A program made the position numbers and the translations under genes. From Macrothele yani (taxonomy: Eukaryota; Arthropoda; Arachnida; Araneae; Macrothelidae): DNA of 64,000 bases. The stretch lies in the NCBI GenBank assembly GCA_039090855.1, contig CM077024.1, positions 61,279,594 through 61,343,593 of the forward strand. The letters are read 5' to 3'. This document shows positions 1-10,433 of the stretch, piece after piece (within the stretch, counting starts at the first letter, position 1; each line of letters begins with the position of its first letter). The notes under the pieces are model-generated. The model was given only the letters and a program-made list of their open reading frames with translations. It was not told the DNA's origin and ran no database searches.

Positions 1-360
1 AAAACTTACAACCGCCCTAGCCCGTGATTTTGCAACTGAGGGGGAAGTACCGAGATGGAGAGACGTTAAGAAACTAGCACCTTACGATAGCGCAGGAGCT
101 CCGCGAAACCATTGAGATCATCACGCGACGGAATGTGTGCAACAAGGACGTAACGACGAGCCTTCCTTTGATATGACACCGTCTTCTTGATGTTCCACGG
201 GAACTCCCGGCCCTGGGATGAAACCACTTGTTACATCGTGCAAGTGTCTTGCTTATTTTGAATTTACTTTATTCTTAGAAGTGGTTTTTCCGTTGATTCT
301 GCGATCTTAGCTAAATAAATGCCTGATGAAGCTACCCGGAGGTAGCGGAAGCTAGCATCT
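1..360. other. unassigned; possible retroelement 3' end
   Basis: No open frame of note. Near 322-356 the sequence has a CCTGATGAAG start followed by a perfect 6-bp stem (GCTACC at 331-336, GGTAGC at 341-346, loop CGGA) and a GGAAGCTAGCATC segment. A 'CTGATGA...stem-loop...GAAAGC' arrangement is familiar from the 3' ends of Penelope-like and some other retroelements, so this may be the tail of an element that begins left of the window. Nothing coding supports it. Confidence 0.2.
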
Positions 361-1420
361 CTTTGTTTCTCATCATTTATACGCCTAATAAGCGGAGTTC
401 ATTTTTATCGTCTTCTCATTACTTTGGAGTACAGAAACCCGCTTTTTCATCGTTCGAATACATATATAAAACAAAGTATGTTTGCTTTCGTTTCCACTTA
501 ACCAGGATATTTTGCCACCAACTGTTGCTGTGTTCAGTTTCTTATGCTTTTGCACCAAACAAGTATTTAGTCAATGTGGACCCAAGTTTTTGAAGTTTTC
601 TTTTCTTCATCCCTTGATGAACTAAAAGGATCTTCCAATAAGAAGTCCACTTTGTTCATTATATACTTACACGTGCGAACTTCACAGCTTATTTACACAA
701 ACGAAAAGCAGCCGCTCAGTGGCTAACGACGCAAAAGCGACAAGCCCCCAAAGACAGTTTTACGAATGCACTGTTCAGCGCGTATCTGCTCATGTATTAC
801 AGTTCTCCAAAGCTTCGCTGACGCGAAGAGTTGACATGAGTCACCTGTCCCTCCAACGCGACATTCAGTGCGCTCTAGTCAACGGATATAAAAGGCTGTA
901 ATGTGTTACCCAGTTATTCAACTACTCTAGTGGCTCAGATTGCATTCAGAAAATCTGGAAACTGGTAACTAACACGAATTTTCTTTCGGAACTTTTCCAA
1001 TTAAAACAAAAACAATTTTCTTTTTTCTCCTTTTCATGTGGGGCTTATCTCTGGATGCCCATTATAACCCAAGGCGACTGCTAAAATGACTACATGAGAG
1101 CTAATATAACTAAGGTTTAACTTAGACCATGATACAGGAAATGGCAACCTTAATAATGGCTTTATTAGATTTTGAAATGGACGACTTTTTTTGGCGTAAC
1201 TAATGTTCCTTTTCTTACATTTATAATGTTCATTTTAACATCTAATCCCTGGCTAGTACGTTTTATTATAAGCGGAGGAGCCGCCCTGCCAATTATTTAA
1301 AGACCTGTAGATATGGGTTTTAAAAGAATGTTTAAGACCTTCATACAAATAAGAAATATAGCACTATAGATCAAATCGAGGTCTCAACATTTATATTCAT
1401 TTGCCACAGAAGAAAAAGGA
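361..1420. other. no recognisable feature
   Basis: AT-rich sequence with only short open frames lacking recognisable motifs. I see no RNA gene, inverted repeat or transposon end here. Confidence 0.5.
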
Positions 1421-1423
1421 GCT

Positions 1424-1637
1424 CTGTCATTCTAGTGATCAGTGATTCATTCCGTCATTCTAGTGATCATGCATTATTTCATTCCTTTCTTTCATTCATT
1501 GATTCTTTTTATTCTTTTCATTCATTCTGTCATTTTAGTGATCAGTGATTCATTCTGTCATTTTAGTGATCAGTGATTCATTCTGTCATTTTAGTGATCA
1601 GTGATTCATTCTGTCATTCTAGTGATCATGCATTCTT
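1424..1637. repeat. minisatellite, 28-bp period
   Basis: The block TTCTGT begins at 1525, 1553, 1581 and 1609, an exact 28-bp period. The unit reads TTCTGTCATTTTAGTGATCA followed by GTGATTCA. Degenerate partial units (CGTCATTCTAGTGATCATGC) flank the core on both sides. About four good units and three partial ones. No coding potential. Confidence 0.9.
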
Positions 1638-1639
1638 TC

Positions 1640-3690
1640 CTCCTCTCACATGGTATTCATGGAGTCATATCAAGGAAAAAATCAAAAACAACTGTTGCTG
1701 TGTTCAGCAAAATATTAATAATAAAAATAATAATAATAATTTAGTTAAAATAAATATTATCAACTCGCCAGTGAAATGCTTCTGTGGTCACATACCACAT
1801 TCGTCGAAATCGTAATTAAAAAACTAGAGTACAAAAAAATCGGGCATTTGCGTTTGCTGTCACATGTTGTGATCGTAGCATTTACGAACATTTTAGCCAT
1901 CCATGATGACTAGGAAGTGTAAAAGTACCAAAAGTTTTGACGCAGGTGAAATGACGCGCAATAAAATGAAGTTTGTTATTTGTTTTATGTGATTAATATT
2001 CTCCCTCTACTCCTCTTCCAACTATTACAAAGTGTCAAGTTCTTCTAGTTCGCAACGTAATAATTAATACATTTTTCCTTACGTTTCTTTTTAAGTTAGA
2101 TAAAAAATTGTAGCGAGCCATCCTGCTAATTGCGCGGATTAGAAGGCAAAATGGGGAATTGCGATTGTTAACTGTTTAGATTTCATCTGGAGGAAATGGT
2201 GCATCTGGATAAGCTCTAACACAAAGAACTCGTGAACTTTGGGGTTACCCTGCTAGAGGAAGTTTAAAGCTTTTCCCCATTACAAAGGGAATCATTGGGA
2301 CGCACGATGACTTCCAGCTTAAACTCCGTAAAAGCAAAGCAAACCTGATTAAGATCCATCAACAGAGCATAAGCAGAAATGAACAAGTGCAGAGTTTAGC
2401 TTAGAGCTTTTAGTCAGAAAGTTGCTTATTTTGAAGTAGATAAGACTTATGTCCCATGATCCTGGAATTCTGTATGTGAAATCCAAAGACCTGCGGCCGG
2501 CTCCACCCTGAATTTTTGAAAGAAAAGAAACTAGGGACGGACAACTCCGAGAGGATGGAACCTTCCCCCTCCCCTTCCCCCCGTTCTCCCCTTCTGAGTC
2601 TTTCTACCATCACCTTGTCTTCGTTTTGTTGTCCGATTGCGGGGAGCAAGTTATCGCAAGTCAGCAGGTTTTCGGAAGCTTGTGAGCATGTGTTTGTGCT
2701 TGCTTCAGTTTCACCGCAAAAGGATATTCATCTTTGTTACGGATAAGTACTCTGTTTTAATTTTGATGCAGGCCCTTGTAAGAAGAGTTCTTGTCTGCCG
2801 ATGCTCTAATTAACCTGGTGCTCAGATATTCTGCGCATTAAAGCAAATAATTAGAAAGACCCCGCGCTGTCCATGATACAGCAATAGTTAAGAATGACTT
2901 ATCCGCATGTGTAAATAGTAAGTTATCCATGAAACAGTTTTTGTTGTGTATTGCACACCTGAGTTTTAAATCTAGTGTTCAGCGTACTCTGCTTGCTTCT
3001 CAGGTACCTACGGGTTCAGTAATCACACTTATGCCATGGAAATTGTCATTCGGTTGTTAGGGGCCAAGAGAGCTCACGCAAGCTGCAATTGAGTATTCAT
3101 TAGTAAGATTCATTCCACAGGGACATTGAGAGCGGGAGGCCCGCTGCAATATTATTTAGAATTCAATTAACTGATTATATATGTTTTGGGTTTACTTGTA
3201 GAGTAGGCTCTGCCACTTAAGGATGCCAATTATAGTTTCATTTTCCTCCATTATGGGGATAAGTCAAAGTAACGAACACAGGTTTCCTGATACAATTTTT
3301 TCGTAGGCTGGGCAGCATCTGTACTGGAAATTAAAAGTTTAATGGCATCATAAGTCTGCATCATCGGAAATCACATCCGAAATCCGGTGGACTTAGAAAT
3401 ATACTGGATATTCACACATTTTTAGAATGTTTTTGATAAGAAATAACAGAAAATAAAAGAAGTTCAAAAAATTAAAACTGGCAACAGCGTGTTAGATGAA
3501 CACGAAAGAAACATCTGCTGCAGTTAAATGTCATCTGCTAAGAAAATGGCGCACGTACACAAGCTGTGGATAGAAGGTTATGTTTAGGTTCTTTATGAAG
3601 AAAAATATTCGTATTCTGTAATTAAACAACGCTGTGAAAATGATGAAATTAACAATTCTAAATGCAAAATAAGCAATATTATTAATAATA
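1640..3690. other. no recognisable feature
   Basis: About 2 kb of unassigned DNA. A short AT-rich run of AAT repeats lies near 1710-1740 and a pyrimidine-rich patch near 2565-2610. Short open frames show no family motifs. Confidence 0.5.
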
Positions 3691-3699
3691 GAGGGAAAA

Positions 3700-4180
3700 T
3701 CGTCAAGCATTGCTTTTCACTGGAAAAAAACCACCAAACAAATATCCAAAAAATGTTTGTACTTTTACGACTATTTCAAAAGTGAAGACTCTGTCTGGTC
3801 TTAAAATAAAATCCACGGGCCCAAAGAGAAGTCGTTTAAAATATCTGCATCAACTGTTAACAAGGTAATAAGCAAAGATTTGAATCTAAAAAAAAAAGAA
3901 AAAAAACGTGACGCTCGCCGCCGTTTTTCTAGGCACGTGGCTAAGCGCAGAAGACGTAGTAGACTTCTTCATAAAAATCAAATTTGTTGTGACTGTCGAT
4001 GAAACACGGATCCAGGTGAACGACTGTAACCAAAAACGAAGTCGATTTACTGTTACAAAACAGCAGAAACAGAGTTACAAACTTGGTTCCAAGAATAAAA
4101 AGAAAGCTTCAGCAAAAAATTATGGTTTCTCGCACAACGGAAAATTGAAGTTAAGAAAATTTGAAAAGAATGTTTAAATA
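3700..4180 (+). pseudogene. Tc1/mariner (IS630-type) transposase remnant
   Basis: Residual helix-turn-helix-like peptide KISASTVNKVISKDLNLKKK near 3838-3900 is followed by a run containing VTVDETRIQVNDCNQKRSRF (about 3990-4050), where the D of VDE fits the first catalytic aspartate of the DDE/D fold, and then GFSHNGKLKLRKFEKNV (about 4128-4175). This order matches IS630/Tc1/mariner-type transposases in which a 'GF..NGKL.IR...KNVKVN' segment follows the first acidic residue. The second and third catalytic residues are absent, so the copy is truncated on the 3' side and frameshifted near the A-rich stretch at 3888-3905. The subfamily is uncertain. Confidence 0.55.
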
Positions 4181-4204
4181 AATTCTACATATTCCCAAAA
4201 CAAT

Positions 4205-4377
4205 GTTTTAACTCCTATATGTAAAGAGGTCTGCGGCGCAGGGTTCTGACCATTCTTCCGAGCTAAGACTGAGCCACAACCCCGGATGTGTCATGGGTGG
4301 TGTTCATAGCCAAAGGTGCTGGATCTGTCTCTTCCCTAGAACAAGTGACCCGAAATTAGGGACCGTCTACTACTTAT
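4205..4377 (+). mobile_element. degenerate tRNA-derived SINE, family A
   Basis: Recognised by comparison with better copies in this window (31761-31994, 26547-26754). The tRNA-like head has decayed but keeps GACCATTCTTCCGAG. The body keeps the diagnostic 'TCTCTTCCCTAGAACAAGTG' and 'AAATTAGGGACCG..CTACTTATAG' blocks. The copy stops abruptly inside the 'CTACTTATAGCCC' block, where the next element begins, so its tail has been removed or displaced by the MITE to the right. Confidence 0.7.
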
Positions 4378-4823
4378 AGTGGACGTCAAGCAATTTTGCT
4401 TCCTATACTTCCAATAGAAAAACTTCTGTACACATTTTCTTCACAATTAATGCATTCCCAAGGATGAAAATTTTAACATCGTTTAAAATAACTTCATATT
4501 ATAATTTGGGATACTAAATATTTTCTAAAACATAACCATAATTAAGCAATCCAACATTTGTTTGTCTACTGACGTCATCAAAGTACAGGTCGCTCCATCT
4601 TTTTTTTTTCAGGTTTCAACACCAACAAAGGAAAAGTTATTGATTTTTAATATAATTATGGCTATGTTTTAGAAAATATTAAGTATTCCAAGTTATAATA
4701 TGAAGCTATTTTAATCGATCTTAAAATTTTCATCCTTGGGAACGCATTAATTGTGAAGAAAATGTGTGCAGAAGTGTTTCCATTAGAAGTATGGGAAGCA
4801 AAATTACTTGACGCCCACCTTAA
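4378..4823. mobile_element. TTAA-flanked palindromic MITE, copy 1
   Basis: Long terminal inverted repeats: the left end (TGGACGTCAAGCAATTTTGC) and the right end (GCAAAATTACTTGACGCCCA) are complementary with few mismatches, and the similarity continues inward for roughly 200 bp per arm around a centre near 4590. The right end abuts TTAA (4820-4823). The left TTAA has been lost against the neighbouring SINE. The same element recurs at 21587-22190 with TTAA on both sides. No transposase. TTAA targets are typical of piggyBac-type elements, but the arms also resemble generic foldbacks, so the superfamily is an inference. Confidence 0.75.
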
Positions 4824-5267
4824 ACACAGAAACAGACAAAAAAAAATACTATGTAGATTGATCCACATAGGTGATAACGCAATAGAGTGTCTCACAAATC
4901 ATAAGATTCTATCACAAAGAGAATGTGAACTCCTAAACGGTAGTGATGGACATTTGTATTAAAAAACTCGCCACTGCTATCGACTCCAAAAATAAATTCC
5001 CTGAGCTCACTCTTTGACACTATACGGGTAATACAAAAATTTTCAGCATTTTCCACATAATCTTAGTAGAAACGGCACATTAGTCATATTGAATTGCTGT
5101 TACTCTGTTAGTTCACAAATATTCCCAATGTATATTTAAAATCGTATAGAAAAACACATAGCGGTATTTAAAAAAAAAATTTTATAATCTTACCATATGT
5201 ATCACGTTGCATTCTTCCTGTTATTTAAAATTGCTCAGATTACACAGTTTTAAGCAGTTTTTATATA

Positions 5268-5694
5268 ATACAAATTTTGAAGATGTGAATTCGTTTATTG
5301 GTGTAAATATGACATGGATTTTAAGTCAGATAATATCCGAAAACTTGAAAATTTTGTCGTCCTGGAGCGGAAATCGAATCCGCGTCTTCCGGATAGCGCC
5401 CGATTATGCTAACCATTACACCACCCACAACGAATCAAGTCCCAAATTTCAGATAAATTTTAATATAACAAAATATCAAATTTGAATATATGGTTATATT
5501 CAAATTTATCGGAAACTTGAGACTTGGTCGTTCTGGGTGGTGTAGTCGTCACCATACTCGGGCGCTATCCGGGAGACGCGGGTTCGATTTCCGCTCTAGG
5601 ACGACGAAATTTTCAAGTTTTCGGATATTACCTGACTTACGATCCTTTTCATATTTACACCAAAAAACGGATTCACATCTTCAAAATTTGTATT
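5268..5694. mobile_element. foldback element with a tRNA-like sequence in each arm (FB1)
   Basis: The two halves are reverse complements almost to the centre near 5481. Outer ends are ATACAAATTTTGAAGATGTG on the left and its complement ending at about 5694. Each arm contains a tRNA-like block: about 5357-5430 on the minus strand and 5530-5605 on the plus strand, with an A-box-like GGTGGTGTAATGG and a B-box GGTTCGATTTCC (right arm) or its GATTCGATTTCC variant (left arm). Transcripts of the whole unit would fold into a hairpin of roughly 200 bp. I cannot find a clean target-site duplication. A second, unrelated-in-sequence foldback of the same design lies at 26109-26452. Confidence 0.8.
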
Positions 5695-6845
5695 GTATGG
5701 CGTAATCCCGTATTCCATTCATTAATTTTAATATTGACTGATATTGGTAATTAATGATGAAAATGATGTGTACTAATGGACTATTTTGCCTACGGTCTGC
5801 TAAAAAGTAGCGCTTTCCGAACACAGTCCTATAACAATGATTGGACTCTGGAAGACAATGGAATAAGAGTGGAATAAAATACGACTACCAATTTTAAGAA
5901 ATGCGATGTTATTTTGGAAATTTAGGTGTTTGTTGATAGTACAAATAAGGCATAACATTTCAAAAAAAAAAATTTTTCATTTTAAACAATAATTATACTG
6001 CTGTAAAATTGTTCTAAAGATGCGCGAACATCCTCTGCAGTATTTTTGTGCAAAACATTTTTAAACAAAGCGATAAAAAAGGTAAATAATATCTATTAAA
6101 AACAGAAAACAAAAAATCAGTCTTGGAGCAAATAGGATATGGAATTTATCATCCGGAAGTGTTTTTCCGGTTGGCGAATATTTTTTCGGCCCACCGTATT
6201 TCTCGCATACAAAATTCAAAGAAAATACAAGCTTAACTTTTGAAAGTTGTCCTCTTCCGAGAATGAAGTGGTCAGTCTACTGGAATTGACAGCGGTAATT
6301 TATAAGATTATATTTATAACAATTTACTTTGACATATTTATCTCCTATATACTGATGATATATTTGGCGCACAAATTCAACATCAATTATTCATAGGATC
6401 ATATTTCGCATTCAGTCTATAAAACTGTGTCAGACAGATAAATTGTTTTTTTTATTTGATTATAGTTGAAAATTTATATGCTGCTGTTTTGACTTTTCAA
6501 GAAATGTATTCGTTTTTTGCCCAAACCTTTGCTGTTTCGAGTTTTAAATCACATTAGAATAATTAATATTTCGAATACAGAATGACAAGGGATTTCGTAC
6601 GTTCTTGGTCCCACATTCCTAAAATTTGATATTAAATTCGTGCTGTTTGGAAACCGGTGACCCATTTCGGAACACTCAGCACATTTACATCCGTTTTGCG
6701 CTATAGCGACGCTACGTATCAACCTGACAGTATGACTAGAGTTCCTTCGTCGTCGTACGTACTTAACAAGGCATACCATTCTTTGCAGCACAATAAACAA
6801 TAGATGTTTTTAACTCTTTATACAAAAACGCTCTACAAAATTAAC
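5695..6845. other. no recognisable feature
   Basis: AT-rich unassigned DNA. Short open frames have no family motifs, and I see no terminal repeats. Confidence 0.5.
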
Positions 6846-6847
6846 TG

Positions 6848-6945
6848 GTGCCACCCAGGTGACCCAGTTGTCTAAGCGCTGGTTTCTGACGATTCGTCCG
6901 CATTCGGCCCGGACTCGAATTCCAGTGAGCACCATATAATTGTTT
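6848..6945 (+). mobile_element. SINE family A head, degenerate
   Basis: GTGCCACCCAGGTGACCCAG is a mutated form of the family-A tRNA-like start (GCCGCCCCGGTGGCGCAGTG). It is followed by GTCTAAGCGCTGG, GACGATTCGTCCG and a decayed B box (GACTCGAATTCCAG). The SINE body is missing, so this is a head-only fragment. Confidence 0.65.
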
Positions 6946-7139
6946 GCAACAAGTAATACATGGCGTATTACAACTTACAAACAAAATAAAAATAACTTTA
7001 AAATGAAGGGAAAAGTATAGTTTGGAATTATAATCTACCCGAAATGTCGTCCAGTTAGCTTTTCAGACGTACAGATATCTACACTAGTTCTCAAAATAAA
7101 AGAATAACATATAATATCGTACATAACTCGAAATACACT

Positions 7140-8074
7140 GCTGTTGTCCAATTGAAGCGTGGCCGCTGGCCGGTCCTGCAGGTAAGGGAGGACTACAAGC
7201 TCCAAAACGTTGGAGATGTAGTAATGGCTGTTCAGTGTACCGGCGATGCGTGCCAGAGGGGTGCGGGTGTCATATTCGATTGCACGCCAAACCATAACGC
7301 CAGGCAACGGACCGGTATGGCGATGCATAAAGCGGGCGTCATACAATCTCTCATCGCGGTGCCGCCACACGCGGATCCGACCATCGTGGTGTTACAGACA
7401 GAAGCGGGATTTGTCGGAGAAAACAATGTTGTGCCATTCCGTAGTCCAGGTGCGGCGTTCAACGGCCCACTGCCGATGCACTCGCCGGTGGTGTAACGTC
7501 AATGGTAATCGGAGAAATGGGCGCCGTGCGACAAGTCCCCACTCCTGCAGACGACGTCGAACGGTACGTGCTGACACAGGTTGTTGCGCAACACACCCTA
7601 ATTCCTGCGGTAACGTTCGTGATTTGGCGGTGCGAGCCGTCAATTCCCGCCGCACAACATGCCGGTCCTCTCGTTCGGTGGTGTGCCGCGGCTGCGGCAA
7701 TCGCTCACGTCGGTCCGCCTGTACCTCCTGCACCCACCGAATCCATACTCGCCTAACTGTGGCTGGATGTCCTCCCACACGGGCGCCGATGTCTCGGTGT
7801 GATAAACCGCTGTCGCGATAAGCCACTATTCGTCCTCTGTCAAACTCCGAAACGTGCTCGAATGACTGCCGTATACTGCGACGAGGCATCAGGAAGCTTC
7901 CCACGCACAGGTCCGGCTGCACAACACACTTCCACTACTTACACCCTCTGTGCACCCTTCTTATAGTGCTTCTCGGAGGCGTGTCGGGCGCACATTATTT
8001 GCATATGCCCTGTAATGCTAATCGTTTACATGCCCTCTTCCTTCTTGGTGTTGCAATTTCGGTGGCCAGCAGTG
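7140..8074 (-). pseudogene. Tc1-like transposase, 3'-truncated
   Basis: On the minus strand a frame starting near 7890 opens with MPRRSIRQSFEHVSEFDRGR, a typical Tc1 paired-type DNA-binding start, and continues through a second helix-turn-helix (VSARTVRRRLQEWGLVARRP) to the first catalytic motif FSDKSRF at about 7395-7415. A frame change follows. The next segment carries PGVMVWRAIEYDTRTPL and the second-aspartate region LQLDNS near 7145, after which homology stops; the glutamate-bearing third is missing. The 5' terminal inverted repeat (ending GGTGGCCAGCAGTG) is intact at about 8051-8074 next to TA. Dead copy. Confidence 0.8.
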
Positions 8075-8163
8075 TATTTAAAAGGAATTCCCTGAAATTT
8101 GAAAAATATGTTTGTTGTTACATTACTTATGTAACTCAAGTAGAAAAAAATCATAAACTTATT

Positions 8164-9347
8164 CATCGAGTGATCACTGAATTATGACCACCTACCTAAT
8201 ACTTCGTAGCTTCTCCTTCCGCCCTCAGTACAGAAGCTATCCGACGTTGCATCGATTCAAAAAGATGCTGAAGGCAGTTTAGAGGTATGGACAACCGAAC
8301 TGTGTAATGTGGCTTTCAATGCAGGCATGGAGATGATTGATATATCCAGACGCCTGATATGCCATTCCATAATGTCCCACAAGTGCCCTATGGGATTGAT
8401 ATCGGGAAAGTTCGGTGGCCAGTCGACATACTGCAACTGTGAACTGTGTTTCTTAAACTATTCCTACACAATATTGTACATCTGGCCAACATTGCTGGGT
8501 GTACAGATTCAGAAAGCAGTTCACGACATTGTGCGCACAGACATACGTTGCTCCACATGCACCAGGGATCTAAGTTCCTTCCAGGTAAACATACCCCACA
8601 CATACAACCGGCTCTACCGGTTTGCACTGTGAAAATCCTAGAGGAAGAATCGAGTGACTCATGTTGTTTGCCGTACACAATCATCCACGGAATGGAGTAA
8701 AAGCGTGACTCGTCAGACCAGCGCACTTTTTTCCAGTCATTGGACGTCCAACTTGCACGATCTTTGCACCAGGCGAGCCTTCCGAGCCGATAAACAGTGG
8801 TTAGGAGAGGATGTCGTCGAAGTTGAATGTTGTGATAGCTCATACGTGCTAACGTGTGATGCATGGTCATGACAGTTACTGTTCCAGGTTGACTTCTGTT
8901 GTATTGGGTAGTCAACTGTTGAACAGTGTTGCGTCTGTTGACCTGTACGAGTCTTCGGTCTCGGCGCTTCCCTCTCACATCAACTTTTCGATGCTACGTA
9001 AAGTTTTGTCTCCGGGTCCTTGTTTCACCATTTTCACGACGGATATTTTTGTCGTTGTTTGACCATACATTTCAACTACGGCGACCGGCGACTCGAGAAC
9101 AACCCACTAGTTCAGCCGTTTGGGAAATCGAGGCACCAGCTCTCCGACCTCCCACAATCTGACCTTTCTAAAAGCCCGTTAAACCCTTTCCTTTACCGAT
9201 CTCACTCCGTATCCTACTACCTACTACTCCACTCACAACTTATATATGCTACGTTGGTCAACTAATTGCGCTCCCTTGGAAATCACACGGTCAACGAGCA
9301 GTATGCACTTCCGATAGGGTAGGTTATAATTTAGTGATCACTCGGTG
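8164..9347 (-). pseudogene. Tc1-like transposon, degenerate, both TIRs present
   Basis: Terminal inverted repeats pair over about 25 bp: the left end reads ATCGAGTGATCACTGAATTA and the right end is its complement with three or four changes, finishing ..CACTCGGTG followed by TA at 9348-9349. Inside, on the minus strand, a frame at 8388-8978 holds QVNRRNTVQQLTTQYNRSQP and the first catalytic motif WSDESRF. A frame-shifted continuation near 8380-8430 has NFPDINPIGHLWDIMEW, where glycine replaces the catalytic glutamate. The family's 'ACCACCTACCTAAT' subterminal block is visible at 8188-8201. Non-functional. Confidence 0.8.
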
Positions 9348-9739
9348 TACATGTGTTATCGTAATCTTGTAATTTATAGCTCAGTGTATGGGCAACATTG
9401 ATATTTTTTTGGTTAAAATACATTGTATTTTTGTATGAAGTATGATCACTCCTGTCAGGCATTCAGCTCAAGCAACGACTCTTCATAATGTTTATTATGG
9501 TATTGATAAAAAGTCAAGTAGTGTCTAAAGTGGAGTAGCGTTGCTTGTTAATACTAAAAGATTTTGTTTTTTCCTTACTAATTACAACGTTTGACATCGA
9601 CTTATTGGACACACTGATAAATTGGAATACGGTGCCATTGAGGTGTTCACAGAGGAAGGAATTACTTTATTTTATAACAATACTCTACTACCTCTTGTCA
9701 CTCGGTCTTGGCGACAGTGAAATATTTCTCCATATCTCT

Positions 9740-10031
9740 TTTTTTCTTTTTTTTTTTTTTTGATTGGAGGGCTTTTTTTTTTTGTTGATTTTTGGACCAA
9801 CTGGTACAGAGACATGACAAACAGGTAGACATAGATATAATACAGATCTTTCTCATTAACAAGCACATATGAAACATGGTTTTTACACTTTGCTAAAGCA
9901 CCAATGTACACAGAGAACCAGTGTTGATCAAGTAACACATTAAGAGACAGTGTCGAAAGACAAACACCCATGCCTCACCGGGATTCGAACCCGAACTCAT
10001 CTCGGACGAATCATCAGAAGCCATCGCTTAG
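9740..10031 (-). mobile_element. SINE family A, 3' portion of a copy split by the LINE
   Basis: Read on the minus strand: CTAAGCGATGGCTTCTGATG, GATTCGTCCGAGATGAG, the B box GGTTCGAATCCCGG, GAGGCATGG and GTTTGTCTTTCGACACTG, followed by a diverged body and A-rich tail (T-rich at 9737-9790 on the plus strand). The 5' head of the same SINE lies at 16284-16320; the two parts were separated by the LINE between them. CATATCT-like sequences outside both ends (about 9734 and 16322) may be the SINE's own target duplication. Confidence 0.75.
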
Positions 10032-10433
10032 TTTCAATATTCGCTTTCATTCACGTAAAAGAATTACAACAGAACATCTGCAACCTCACACGCAGTGTGA
10101 GAGAAGGGGAGAAATAAAACAAAATGTAGATATTTACAATGAAATGATAATTGTGCAGATGAGCAATGGCAGGCATTGCATTATTTGCTGTAAACAGCAG
10201 TAGCTCTGGGAGAAATGTTCATCGAAGTCTTGGAACATCACTGGAGCGAAAAAATTTACAGAAAAAAAACTGTGCAGTTCTAGTGACATGGGAATCACTG
10301 GTGGCAGAGAGTCACTGTGCGGATGAAGAGAACTGTGTACAAAAGGTGACATCAGCAGGAAGCAAACACAATCCAGTTCCAGGAGAAAACATGGTGAGGG
10401 AACAGTAAAATTGAAAGTTCCGACGTAGGTTTA

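Noticed and set aside
7246..7821. 191-codon Arg/Cys-rich plus-strand frame
   Set aside because: Antisense to a clear Tc1 transposase; composition reflects the reverse strand of basic DNA-binding domains.
9737..9790. Two A-runs as separate retrogene tails
   Set aside because: Both belong to the tail of the same family-A SINE on the minus strand; no source gene sequence adjoins them.
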